NCBI GenBank assembly: GCA_019775845.1 | Contig: JADQAV010000055.1 | Coordinates: forward strand, 24,647-88,646 | Source: Myrmaecium sp. VS I D KN 1 | Lineage: Eukaryota > Ascomycota > Dothideomycetes > Valsariales > Valsariaceae | Direction of reading: 5' to 3' | Length of the DNA stretch: 64,000 bases | In this document: positions 21,645-32,764 of the stretch, in pieces | How the letters are laid out: the number at the start of each line of letters is the position of its first letter | How positions within the stretch are numbered: position 1 is the first letter of the stretch | Position numbers and translations under genes: made by a program | Notes under the pieces: model-generated | The model's input: the letters and a program-made list of their open reading frames with translations, nothing else | The model's database searches: none | Told to the model about the DNA's origin: nothing

Positions 21645-23447
21645 TTACTCCCGTTCCCACTCCAACCCCTCCACCATGGCCGCGACATCCAAGACCAACT
21701 CGTCATCCCCAAACTGCCCGATGATCTGCATGCCCACCTTGAATCCTGCCCCATCCTCCTCCTCCTCGTCCCCATCCATCTCTATTCCCCTCGTCCCTCC
21801 CCGCTCAGGCACAGGCACAGGCACGCTCACGGCGGGTAGACCGGCCAAGCTGGCCGGCACGGTGAAGACGTCGTTGACGTACGTCTCGACGGGCGACCGC
21901 CGGCGCACGGCGTCCAGCCGCGGCGGCAGCGTCGGGGCCGTCGGGCAGATGAGCACGTCTACCTTTTCCGGTCGTCTGCTCTTCGTCGTCATCTCCTCGG
22001 ACCAGCGGTCCGCGTCCGTTTCCGCTCCGGAACCGAAACCAACTTCGGCTCCGGCTTCGGACTCCTCCCAGGGCCGCAGCGGGTGGGGCCGGGCGAAGAC
22101 GGCGTCGAAGTCGCGCTGGACGGCGCGACGGACGCGGGCCGCGGCGCGGAAGTGATTCTCGCGGGCGGCGGCGGAGAGGGCGTGTGCGCCGAGGAGGAGA
22201 CGCCGACGGACTTCCGGACCCAGATGGGCGGCGCGGGTGCGGGCGTAGAGGATGGAGGAGTCATCGGTGGGCGACGAACGGGATCCGTACCGGATCCCGT
22301 CGAACTTGGCGAGGTTGGAGGATGCTTCGGCGGGGGCGAGGATGTAGTAGGCGGCGAGGGCGGCGGGGGTGCTGGGCAAGGGAACGGGGTGGAGATGGTG
22401 CCCGTGCTCTTGGAGGAGTGCGAGGGTGTGATGCCAGGCGGCGCGGATGGCGGGGTGGAGCTCGGCGATGTTGTAGTGGGTGGGCACGCCGATGTGGAGC
22501 GGGGGGGCGCGAGGGTGGGAAGGGTTCTGGCGTCCGGGGGGCGTGGTGGCGGCGAGGCGGGCGCGGGTGTGGGGGGTTAGGGAGGTTGGGTCGAGCGGGT
22601 CGTGGTGGTTGAGGAGGCGGAAGAGGGTGCGGAGGGGGCCGAGGTGGGTCGCCAGCAGGCCGATGGTATCGAGCGAGTTGGCGTAGGCGAGCACGCCGTG
22701 CCGGGAGAGCAGGCCGTAGGAGGGCTTGAAGCCGACGGTGCCGGTGTAGGCGGCGGGCAGCCGGACGGAGCCGCCGGTGTCGGTGCCGAGGGCGAGGCCG
22801 GCTTGACCGGTGGCGACGGCGAGGGCGCTGCCGCCGGAGGAGCCGCCGACGGAGCGTGGGGAGGGGGGTGGTTGGGGGGATCCTCCTCCTCCGCCTTCCC
22901 GCCGCGGCTCCGGTTGCTGCCAGCTTGGCCCCACGTGCGAGTGCGTCGTGTGCGAGCCCATCCCGAACTCGTCCAGGTTGGTCTTGCCGACGGGGATGGC
23001 GCCGGCGGCGCGCAGCTGCCGGACCACCGTGGCTTCGTAGGGGGGGCGGAAGGTCTGCAGGGCGGCGGAGCCGGCGGTGGTGGGGAGGGAGGTCGTGCAG
23101 ATGTTGTCTTTGATCGCGATGAGGGTGCCGTGGAGGGGGCCTGGAGAGAGAGAGGGGGGGGGTGAGAGTGAGAAGGGGAAGATGAGGAAAACGAAGACGA
23201 GAGAGGAAACGAGGTGAAAACTGAAAGAAGAAGAAGACGAAGAAGAAAAAACCAATCAAGCACGATAAAAATCAAATCCCATACCTCGTGCGCGCCCCTC
23301 TTTCACTTCCTCCTCCGCCTCCCCCACCAACCGCAGCACCTCCGCCTTCTCCGTCCGGCTGATGAAGGCGTTCAGATGCTTATACTTCTCCTGGTTCGCG
23401 AGGCAGCGCTGGGCGGCTTCGCGGAGCCGGAGGGGGGAGGAAGACAT
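21645..23447 (-). CDS. HER2: glutamyl-tRNA(Gln) amidotransferase subunit A, mitochondrial
   Basis: Amidase subunit of the mitochondrial GatFAB-type complex, which turns Glu-tRNA(Gln) into Gln-tRNA(Gln) using ammonia released from glutamine. Minus-strand exons are 23447-23285 and 23140-21645 with a 144-nt intron (GTATGG...TCTCCAG); 552 residues. The amidase catalytic set is complete: Lys65 in AIKDN, Ser155 in GGSSGGSA and nucleophile Ser179 in GTDTGGS. Between Lys65 and Ser155 there is a Gly/Pro-rich insertion (about 131-151), longer than the usual family spacing. The C-terminal half has low-complexity His/Pro stretches, but the family end (VGMQIIGQFGDDELVLDVA) is intact. There is no long presequence; the first 12 residues are Arg-rich and may serve for import. 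Confidence 0.93.
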
Positions 23448-24297
23448 GTAGGATGTTTGGAATTGCGTTACTCTTTGTCTGTTTCGTATGTTCCTTATAT
23501 GGTAGGTTTACGGGGTATGCTAGGCAGGCATTGTTGTAGATAGTACTGTAGTAATTGATTAATTGGAAGATGTGTGGATCTCTCGGTATGAGATGTTGTA
23601 GAGGAAGTGGAGGGTTGGGATGGGATAGGGGTCCGTGCGCTGCTTTTTCACCTCCGTCCGCTTCGCCGCAACACTAGACACTAGTACTCGACTGCCACGG
23701 CTGAAGGTATATATATAAGATACATTTATAAAGACTATAGCCAGTTCCGCTGCTGGGCAGTTGTGAGAATAAGCCTAAGCGGGAGGGGGGAAGAGGTCAC
23801 GTATCAACCGCCCGGAAAACAGAAAGAAGAAGCGGCGCTGAAGTAAGAATTCGCACCATTAATCCATCAAACTAACAAGAGCAGAAACAAAAATTATAGA
23901 TAGCTATACAATCACTGCAGGAAAAGGGGAGGATTCACGATTAATCCACTGTCCATCCATCCATCCATCTTCTTCGCCACATCCCCCACTCCCCATTTTC
24001 CCCGTTTACCCGATTGCACGATTCCCGATTCTCCGAAAAGGAAAGAACAGAGAGACGTCAAGTGTAGAAGAAGAGAAGATAGGAGGCAAGGAGGGTGAGG
24101 GAAAAAAGAAGACATACATCCGTACATATCTACTATATACCACACCCAAGAGGCCATCACACCCAAGAACCATCACCTCCAAGGATCCTGAAGCGGAGAC
24201 AGAAACGGAAACGAAAACGAAAACGCAAGAAGCCAAAAAGAAAACGTACAAAAACGCCAATAAAACGCCGTCGCGCTGACTTCTGCTGCTACTGCTA

Positions 24298-24329
<32 letters not shown>

Positions 24330-24641
24330 AAGGATCTAGATGACAACTGAATTATCGGTGGGTGACGATGGAAATCCAAGTCCAAAGGGAAGAGGAGGGG
24401 AGGGGATATCGCAAGAGAACAAGAAGAAATCATACGAAACATGCAAAAAATCCAGAAGAAAAGGGAAACGGTAAAAAAAGGAGATTCGTTTGTCCGTTTG
24501 TCCGTTTGTCCGTCCGATCATTCGTTTGTGAACCGCCGCCGTCTAAAGCCATGATCAGGTCGTGAAGAATGAGAAACCGTGATCGAGAGGTCCGAAGAAG
24601 GATGAATGTATATCGTATCAGATCCTTCCTTGTCAGCCAGG
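23448..24641. other. intergenic region, HER2 promoter and noxR 3' flank
   Basis: No gene recognised. Low complexity dominates, including A/G-rich tracts around 24060-24260 and a repeated gtttgtccgtttgtccg near 24490. The trinucleotide repeat at 24297-24330 is listed separately. Confidence 0.55.
24297..24330. repeat. (ATG)n microsatellite
   Basis: About eleven uninterrupted ATG/TGA/GAT units, in non-coding DNA. Confidence 0.9.
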
Positions 24642-26618
24642 CTAGATCTCTTGAACCCATACCTACACAACAAAAGCAATGGTTAGCACACAATCCTTAA
24701 GTTTTCCCTCGCCGCGGGGGAAAGAAAGAAGGAAAGTAAAAACAACTAACCTCCATCCTCCCCATCCCAACCCCTTCCTTCCTCGCCGCCTGGCGGGCGG
24801 TCAGGATTGCCATATCCAGATCATCCTGATCGCTCATGGTAATCATATCCCCCTCATCCCGATACTTGACCTTGAAGCTGCGCCGCAAGCCAAACTTAAC
24901 CCGGATCCCATCCACAAACTCCGCAAACGGCGTGCCCGCCGTCACGAACACGTATCGCGTGTCCTCGGCGTGCACCTTGACCCGGATCGCCGTCACGGTG
25001 CCGGAGCCGTTGCGGGTGCGGGAGCGGGCGCGTCCGCCGCTACCGCCGCCGCTGCTACTGGTGGTGCCGGATGCGCCGGATCGCGTGGAGGCGGCGGTGG
25101 GGCTGCGTTGGGCGGCGCGGGCGGCGGCGCGGGAGGAGGACAGGCGAGCGCGGAGCGAGGGGATCATTTCGAAGTCGCCGTCGTCGACCACGCCGTCCGA
25201 GCCGTCGTAGTCGTCCTCCTCGTCCGCCTCTTCGATGTACATGGGTCGGCTGGCGGGCTTGCCGCCGCGGCGGGTCGTGCTCGAGTACGAGGGACGTCGC
25301 CTGTTGCTGCTGCTGCTGCTTCCACCGCCACCACCACCACCGCTGCGGCTGCTGCCGCTGTTGCTGTACATGTCGTACAGCTCGTCCGGGTACGCGTCGT
25401 CGTCCTCGTCGCTCATGGCGCGGCGCCGCGACGGCGGAGGCTCGTCCCGTCGGTAGTCTCGTTCGTCCGCTCGGCGGCGCGACAGGTCGCTGCGATCGCT
25501 GCGGGAGGAGTAGGAGGGCTCGCGCATGCGCGGCCGCTCGGAGACGGATCGGGTCGGACGGCGCGATTCGGAGGGCTGGTCGAAGGCGGCGCGGCCGAGC
25601 TCGAGGGGTTGCGGTTTGGGTCCGTTGCGGACGGATTGCGCGCGGGACATGCTGCGTTCGGCTCCCAGTCGCTCGTTTTCCGGCGGCGGCGTGGGTGGGA
25701 AGACGTTGCGGTTGATGGGGGGCTCGGACTGCTGCCGCGCGCGGGACTGGAGGTTGGTCTTGACGAGGTTGGTGGCGGCGTAGGAGAGCTTGTCCTCAGG
25801 TCGGTCGTCCCGGGCGAGGGTGGCATTGTCGCGCATGTTCTTGATCTCGGACCCGGCGAAGCCGGTGAAGGCGTTGTTGCGATCCGACGCCGCCACCAGT
25901 CGCGCCTTGCCCAAGTAATCTTTCGTCTTCAGGTTCTTCACTTTGGCCTCGTTGGGGCGGTAGAGGATGCCGACGGGGATGGAGAACACCGTGTAGCCCT
26001 CCGCCTCCTCGCGGATCGCCTCGTCAATCACGTCGTGGTCCGGAACGACCTTCTCCTTCGCGGCGAACGACAGGTCCTGCATGCCGGCGTCCTTTTGCTG
26101 CAGGTAGATATAGCAGAGACCCCGGTTGAACAGCACCTCGCAGGAGTAAAGCTTAAACTTGAGCCCGAGCTGCTCGTAGTCGATGTTGTTGTTTCCGCGG
26201 AGATACAAGAGAGTATCGTTGAAGTTGGCCAGGGCCTCCTCGAAATCGCCCATGAGGAAGTTGGACACGCCTTGCTGGAAATAGGCGACGGCAAGGTAGA
26301 CGTCCAATTTCACGGCGCGTTGATAGCATTCCACCTGGCGCGGGCGTCAGGAAGGAGGATCGGGGAGGGTGATGGAGGGAGAGGGAGCCTTACCGCTTTC
26401 TCGTGCTCTCCCAGCGTCGCGTGGATCACGCCCATGTTGAAGAGGATCTTGGACGTGTCGGAGATATTGTCGAAGGCCTTGAGGGCCTCGGCGAACTCCT
26501 GGTTGTCATAGTGCGCGAGCGCGGTGACCCAGGTCTCGATTTCCTGTGCCGGTCACGGTCAATGAGGCCCGCACATCATATCGGCGCGAGGGAGCGGACG
26601 TACCTGTTTTAACGACAT
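24642..26618 (-). CDS. noxR: NADPH oxidase regulatory subunit NoxR (p67phox homolog)
   Basis: Cytosolic activator of fungal NoxA/NoxB, binding Rac-GTP and scaffolds to control superoxide made in hyphal fusion, development and infection. Minus-strand exons are 26618-26604, 26543-26394, 26334-24751 and 24662-24642; 589 residues. The first exon encodes only MSLKQ and the last only six residues. Introns have GTACGT/GTAAGG/GTTAGT donors, and the last shows a GCTAAC branch point. Residues 1-150 form TPR repeats (HYDNQEFAEALKAFDN, AYFQQGVSNFLMGDFEEAL, LFNRGLCYIYLQQ). About 190-215 is the activation-domain motif (LGKARLVAASDRNNAFTG). A long Ser/Arg-rich linker leads to a C-terminal PB1 domain (504-589) with an acidic loop, which in the family binds the Cdc24 PB1. 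No SH3 domain is visible, as is usual for NoxR. Confidence 0.95.
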
Positions 26619-28503
26619 GATGGAGTGGTTCTGTGGATGCGTTTTCCTCCGCAGCAGCAGCAACAGCAGCAGCACAGGTGGGACAGATCGTCAATGCTGT
26701 CCTCCCTCGAGAGGCGGCTATCCTCCGGGGATAAAGCAAGTCCACCCAGGGACGTTGGTGGTCGCTGGGCCGCAGACTCGCAATGCTGTGCAGAGCCGCC
26801 GGGCACGGCCAAGGGCACACACAGCTGGGTGATCCGATCGCCTCGCAGGAACCGGAATGGACGGATGATGCGCGTGGGGAGGACGTCTCTCGGAGAAGCG
26901 ATGGAAAGGATGCGGTCGACCAGGGGGGTTGGTTGTGGAAGCGAGATTCGGGGCGAAGATGCACGTCTGACCGGGTTCGTGTCGCTCACAATCGGGTGTT
27001 CCTGTGGGTAGAGGGGTTTTGGGAAGGAAAAGTGTGGAGGGCTCTCGTCTTGCTTGCTTGCGGCGGCGGCGGGAGAGGGCGCTACTATGTACTGTACAAC
27101 GCGTATGTGGTATCTCTGGTGCCAATCAATCACTCGAGAGTTTCTCCTAGCCGCCTGGGCTGGGACGGAGTGGTCCTGTGGGATTGCGGTGAATGGCGAG
27201 AGATGGGAGGAGAGGTTGACTGGCTTTGCGGGGTGCCGTGGGCGGCTGTGGACTCTGCGGCGGAGGCGCTGGTGGTGACGGTGCGGAAGCTTGGTGGATG
27301 CAGCTGCTAGGTGGATTACGACTCAGGACTCGCACCGGACCGAGAGGAGGACGAGAGGGCGAGATGGTGTGCGAGCAAAGCAGTGGGAAGATGACGATGT
27401 TGAAGAAGACGTCGACGAAGAAGCAGTGTAACGAAGAGATAGAGAGAAAGATCGTCACAGACCCGGAAAACAAACGACAAAAAAAGGAGCGTGTGGAACG
27501 GCAGGAGGAAGAGAGTGGAAGTGGACGTGGAAGTGAAAAAGAGTGAAGGTGGGAAGTGCAAAGCGCCAGCGCGTGTCTCTTCCACTCTCTTTCTCCCGTT
27601 CTCTTCCTCTTTACTCGACGGACAGCCCCGGGTGACAGGCTGACAGCGTGCTAGTGGGCCCCTTAGCGAGCGGGTGGGAAGGGGAGCCCAAGCGGGTGGG
27701 CGGCTACAGCAGAGCGGGGGGGGGAGGGGGAGGGGGAGGGGCAAAGGGGTCATCAGCCTGTCGCAGGACAGAGCGGGAGCCTTGGCCAGGGCAGGCGGGC
27801 CCGGCCTTCTTCACTTTCCCCTGCAGCGTGCAGCACGTCGGGTGGGGGGTCAGGTTCACGGCGCGTAGCATTGACATACCACACACATACTTTTTATCTG
27901 AACGGTGATGGCACGCGATAGCATCTCACCATTATCATCATGTCACTATAAGGATCTCGCCTCGGAAGAGAAGAGTGAGTGAGTATCGTCGGTTCTGCCT
28001 GAAGATTTGACATGACTGGGCTTGGTACGGTGCGGTACACAGTACAGTATCAGGTCTGGTATCAGATCTGTCTCGCGCCCACTGCATTTCTTCAGTCTTC
28101 ACTCCGCTTGTACGACAAGCACGCCATGGCCATACGACGCAGCCTGCGAACTGTTAACAACCGCCGCACCTCTCCTCTCCTCTCACCATACCAAACATGC
28201 CTTGCCCCATGAGACAATAACCATAACCATAACCCAAGCTCGCTATCACCGCAACAGCGTTTCTCCTCCGCCTCATAGCAATGCGAAGCCGGCCTGGCAC
28301 ATCCGCCGTTTGAGGTCCGTCAGACCACTGCCGGAAAGAACAAAAGAAGAGGGAAAATAAGGATAAGAATAAGAAGAAGCATGTCGTCGATCAAAGCTTG
28401 TCATGTCGCGCACGAAGCCTCCAAGATAATCTCCTTTGCGCCCCTCCCCTCCCCTCCCCATTCCCACCCCTCCCCAACAGCGCCCCTCCCCCCTTCCCCT
28501 CCC
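26619..28503. other. noxR upstream region and CCS1 3' flank
   Basis: 1.9 kb without a supported gene. It holds a CAG-rich microsatellite at 26653-26677, purine-rich tracts at 27400-27550 and G-rich tracts at 27710-27745. Long but featureless frames on both strands reflect high GC. The long noxR upstream stretch may carry an extended promoter or leader. Confidence 0.5.
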
Positions 28504-29716
28504 TCACAACATCCCCCGCCCAACCTGCTCCACCCTCTCCTCCCACACCGTCTTCCCCGAGCACGAGCACACCGTCTTATCATTATCCCACACGCCCGCA
28601 CTACGCGCGATCACCCCGACCAACGTATCCGGATCGTCGCGGTCCAGGGCGTCGGAGCGGCTCTGCGGGGACAACACCATGCTCCGCCCGATCACCTCCC
28701 AGATCTGGATCGGGCGGTCCCAGAACACGGACCCGACGCCGGAGGCGCCGACGTGGACGGTGCCGAGGAGGCCGCGGGGCGGGGCCGGGGGTTGGGCCGG
28801 GGGTTGGGCTTGGGTGGCGTGGGAGGCGGCCTCCCAGATCCCGCCCGTGGAGGCGGGACCGTTGGAGATGTCGCCGCGCTCGCGGATGGTGGCTTGGTAG
28901 GTGCCGGGCGTGAGACCCCGGATGCTGAGGTCGATGATGGTGAGGTTGGGCGCGACTTGGACCATGCGGGCTAACCCTTTCACTTTGTTGGCGATGGAGG
29001 GGGCGTGGGACTCGAGGATGCATACTGCGGCGCCTGGTGGAGGGTGTTATTCTTTCGTTTCTGCATGTGCTGGATGAGAGGCAGGGATGGGGTGGGGGAT
29101 CGAGGTAGGAGAAAAGGAAAGGCTACAGCACGAGTGGGCTCTATCATAGACGGTTCACGAGAACGCAGTGACTTACTATCCGACTTCCCACTGCCCCGCA
29201 GAATCGCATCGCGGCCGGTGGCCTGGATGGCCTCCACGATGGCGGACGGGGGAACCGTGCCCTCGACGGAGATCAACTGCTTCGCAAGATCGGCATCGAC
29301 CCGGTTGATGCCTGGCATGGAGATTAGTATACGTCGACATCCGCACGTCGGCCCGCAGTCTCTCCATGACTAGCCTTACCGTTTAGCTTATACAGCGAGC
29401 CGGATACGTCTTTGATGCAGTCCTCGCAGCTTAAGGGGACAGCGAAGGTGGTCTGCGGCGGTGCTAGTTAGGGATAGCCCGGATGAGATTTTAGGAAGAT
29501 GAGAGAGCAGCATGACATAGGAAAGACTAAGAGAGATAGAAAGAAATTGAGAGAGCGCGAGACCATGGAAATATAGGATAAGAGAGACGATATGGTAAGC
29601 AGAATGCGGTAGACAGAGCGAGTTCATCACAGGCCCTCCGCATCACCTGATTGGCTCGCGCGGGAATCTCGGTAGTGCAGAACAAGAGCCTCACTCACCT
29701 CAAACGGCGGTATCAT
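28504..29716 (-). CDS. CCS1: copper chaperone for Cu/Zn superoxide dismutase
   Basis: Delivers Cu(I) to SOD1 and forms its disulfide, in cytosol and mitochondrial intermembrane space. Minus-strand exons are 29716-29699, 29452-29380, 29311-29177 and 29033-28504; 251 residues. The introns (246, 68 and 143 nt) all have GT-AG ends and keep phase. Domain 1 (about 7-72) is an HMA fold with the copper motif C15-E-D-C18. Domain 2 (about 75-225) is SOD-like but lacks the full set of metal-binding His, as expected for CCS. It contains a Pro-rich insertion (ATQAQPPAQPPAPPRG). Domain 3 ends in VCSCSGKTVWEER with the C231-x-C233 pair used in transfer. It is divergent from the uL13m gene, and noxR lies 1.9 kb downstream on the same strand. 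Confidence 0.93.
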
Positions 29717-30226
29717 GGTGGTAGTAATTCCGGCAACCGGTATACACAGCTAATCCGAGCAGAAACGCAAACCTGTATAACCTCAGGATATCGAAGGGTG
29801 GAAAGAAGTAGTAGTAGTAGTAGTAATCGTAGCAAGCATGATGGCGGACTCGGGCGGGAGGGGTGGGGTGGGTTTCGTTCGATGCGGAGCGCGCGCGCTT
29901 TGAAATCACCTTTCGGCATCTTTCTCGCCGTGGTTGGGGTGCGGTCTTGGCGTCTTTTTTCCTCTGTTCGGAGGACGACGACAACGACACCGGTGTGTGA
30001 ATGCATCATCGACACACTGCTTCACCTCCCCCATTCGACACTTCCTCCCCGATACTCCGAGATACGAGTCCGGTTCTTCCATTTTCTTCAAGGGCGCATT
30101 CGCTTGTGGCCCTCTTCGCAATTGACTACATATCGGCGCTCGTTCCCCGTGAACCGGGAAGAGAACAACGACCACCCGCGCACATCCTCCCTCGAATAAA
30201 CCACCTCCGCATCACCCCTCGTCATC
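29717..30226. promoter_or_regulatory. divergent promoter region, CCS1 / mitochondrial uL13m
   Basis: 510 bp between the two start codons. It includes a short GTA-repeat (about 29808-29824, agtagtagtagtagtagta). No specific operator is assigned. Confidence 0.45.
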
Positions 30227-31018
30227 ATGTCTCAGACCGTCGGAAAGGTAGCGCTACTTCCACTCCATTACAGAATCTCCTCCGCCTTCATTGCACCGAA
30301 CTACACCAATCCCTCCCTCCGTCTTCTCCGGAGAGCGTGAGCACGCTTCACCAACGCTGCGCTCCATCGCACAACCACCTTCTCTCCCCCGCTCTCCTCA
30401 CCCCAGCAAACAGAAAAACCAGAAAAAGAAAGAAAACCACCCATCCGCTAACCCCTCTCCCCCCTCCCGCAGACCCGTCTCGCCTACACCCGCACCTGGC
30501 ACCACATCTCCCTCGCAACCTCCGGGCCGCTGGGCCGCACCGCCAGCGCCATCGCCCAAGTGCTCATGGGCAAGCACAAGCCCACGCACGACCCCTCCGC
30601 CGACGACGGGGACTACGTCGTCGCCACGCAGTGCCGAGCCCTCACCGTGACGGGCAAGAAGCGCGAGCAGAAGATGTACTACACCCACACCACCCGGCCC
30701 GGCAGCCTGAAGAGCATGAGCCTGGCCAAGCTGATGGACAAGTGGGGCGGCGCCGAGGTCCTCCGTCGCGCCGTCAACGGCATGCTGCCCAAGAATCGCC
30801 TGCGCAAGCTGCGCCTGGCCCGCCTGAAGGCGTTCGAGGGTGACGCCCATCCGTTCGGCGAGAATGTGGTCCGGTTTGGCGGCAAGCCGGTGTGGGATCG
30901 CTTGCCGGTGTTGGAGCGGGCGCCGAGGGTGGATGGGGGACGTGGACGCCGTCGGGCGCCGCCGAGCGTGCTGGATGAGCCGCGGGTGAAGGAGGTGCTG
31001 CAGGAGACGAGGAAGTGA
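30227..31018 (+). CDS. MRPL23: mitochondrial large-subunit ribosomal protein uL13m
   Basis: Structural protein of the mitoribosomal large subunit. Exon 1 is 30227-30247 (MSQTVGK) and exon 2 is 30473-31018. The 225-nt intron has a GTAGCG donor, a GCTAAC branch point near 30448 and a CTCCCGCAG acceptor; 188 residues. The uL13 core is clear: TRTWHHISLATSGPLGRTAS, then VLMGKHKPTHDP, DYVVATQCRALTVTGKK, YYTHTTRPGSLKS and AVNGMLPKNRLRK. The basic C-terminal tail (PRVDGGRGRRRAPPS) is usual for the mitochondrial form. Without exon 1 the longer frame has no good start. The first residues may act as a weak import signal. Confidence 0.93.
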
Positions 31019-31700
31019 GCGGTGGGCGTGAAAATGGGATGGCAGGGCGTTTTCTTTTAATTTTCTTTGTTGATGGGTTTCGGTAATGCATGGGGAGTGG
31101 TCTGCGCTGCTGAGCCGTGAGACAGGGAGGAAGTTCGACGATCTGCCTCTCTATATGTCTTGTGACAATCACCGAGGTGAGGGCCATGGATGGATGGTGT
31201 CGGACGTGCGGCCTGCGGTCATACTTCTCCATTTATCGTGTACAATAACGGGGAGGAGGGGGGGCGTATGATGGACAAACGAGCACTTGAGGACACTTCC
31301 ACTTCCGGAACCCCCACCCGCCCCCGCTTCTTCGGGCAGTTGCCATGCTGCCAACGCTGGTCGTCCGCTCCGCTAGAAAGTTTATTCGGGATGGATGGAT
31401 GTACGCATCCCGCATCACATCACCATGGTTCCGCCAGCAACGCCGGAGGGAAACCACGCGGAAAAGAACAGAGGAAAGCCACAGGAAATTGGAAGTCTTT
31501 TGGTAATAGACCGGTAGGGGTACAAAACGAATCCAGCACACCATTTCGTAACATCTCTCCTCCATCCTCTCCCATGCTGTCTTTCTTCTTTGCTCTCTCT
31601 CCCTCTACTTTGCCCGCGTAATATAAGAATAAATACAGAAACGTATATACCATGGAAAACTATGGGAATAAAGATAAACCAAAGCTCTGCGACAACATGC
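31019..31700. other. convergent 3' region, uL13m and uricase
   Basis: Tail-to-tail 3' flanks. No gene recognised. Confidence 0.6.
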
Positions 31701-32764
31701 TTACAAGTTCGCCTTGCCCTTCCGGCGGACGGTGCACTGGATGAGGCCGTTGGGGTCGGTTTGGGGCGCAAAGACTTCGGCGTCCTTGCCTGTGTTCTTG
31801 AGGCCCTTGTGCCAGCTAAGATCTAATGACGGGTCAGCATTTGCTCATGAGGGTTGCGGCAGGGGGGAAAAGCAACGTACCGACTTCAAAGTAATGCTTA
31901 TTCGGTAAAGAGTACTCCACCTGCTCCACCTCCGGCACCTCCGCCAGAATGCGCTCACACATCTTATACATCGTATTCTGCACGCTCGCCGAGTCATCAT
32001 TGGCGAAGATGTCCAGGGTGGCGGCGCGGGCGCGGGCATGGGCGGGGTCGAACAGCGCCCGCTGCCGCTCCACGTCCGCGAGGGAGGCGAACGGCCGCCA
32101 GGCCCACGTGGCCGCGACCTCGGTGGAGAGGATGCGGTCCCAGGTCTCGGGCAGGCGGGTGTAGGCGTCGCGGTGGAAGCCGTGGAAGGCGGAGCCGGTG
32201 GACTTGAGCACGAGCAGCTTGTCGATGCCGCTGCGGAGGCGGATGCCGGGCTGCTGCTGCTGGTGGTGGCCGGCCCCGTCGCGGACGACCGCTTCGACGA
32301 CGCGCAGCTCGGCCCCGTCGCGCAGGAAGGCGTGCGGGTGGGGTTTGTTGTTGTTGAGGGTGAGTCGGGTCCAGCGGTGCTGTAGGATCTTGATGTGCGC
32401 GCCGTGGATGTGGGGGTAGGTGGTGATGAAGTGGTTGCCGAGGATGGAGGCGAAGAGCTCCGGCGGCGTGACGGGGTGCTGTTTGGCGAGGATGTAGCAG
32501 GTCTGCTTTTGCGTGTCTGTCGCGACCACGACGGAGTTGTCGGCGCGGGTGTAGCTGGTGGAGAGGTTAGATATTTGGTTGTTGGTGGATAGGAGCGGTT
32601 CTCGGGTTTGGAATGCCGCCAGGGACGTACGAGGTCTCGATGTCGCCTTCGAGGAGGACGCGAATGGTCATCTCGACGACATCTTGCGTGCCGTCGGCGT
32701 TCTTGTGGACTTTGTACAGGCGGACGTTGTCCTTGCCGTAGCGGGCGTAGCTGAGCTCGGCCAT
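31701..32764 (-). CDS. uaZ: uricase (urate oxidase) with a KANL C terminus
   Basis: Peroxisomal, cofactor-free oxidation of urate to 5-hydroxyisourate with release of H2O2, in purine catabolism. Minus-strand exons are 32764-32631, 32554-31881 and 31822-31701; 309 residues. Introns are 76 and 58 nt (both GTACGT donors). Catalytic residues fit the family: Lys11 in YGKDNVRLYKV, Thr57-Asp58 in VVVATD, and Asn263/His265 in LPNKHYFEV. Signature NHFITTYPHIHGAHIKI is present. A Gln-rich insertion (HHQQQQPG) lies in a surface loop. The C terminus is KANL instead of the SKL-type tail usual in fungal uricases. KANL is known as the non-canonical PTS1 of human catalase, so peroxisomal import is still likely. 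Confidence 0.94.

Noticed and set aside
22083-23165. Plus-strand Gly/Ala-rich frames of up to 187 residues opposite HER2
   Set aside because: Antisense shadows of the GC-rich amidase exon. The minus frame has the full amidase signature.
24679-26511. 610-codon plus-strand frame opposite noxR
   Set aside because: Antisense to a complete, motif-rich noxR exon. The composition (Ala/Gly/Arg/Val low complexity) is typical of a shadow.
26617-27310. Gln-run frame and others upstream of noxR
   Set aside because: Caused by a CAG microsatellite and GC-rich DNA. No conserved motif.
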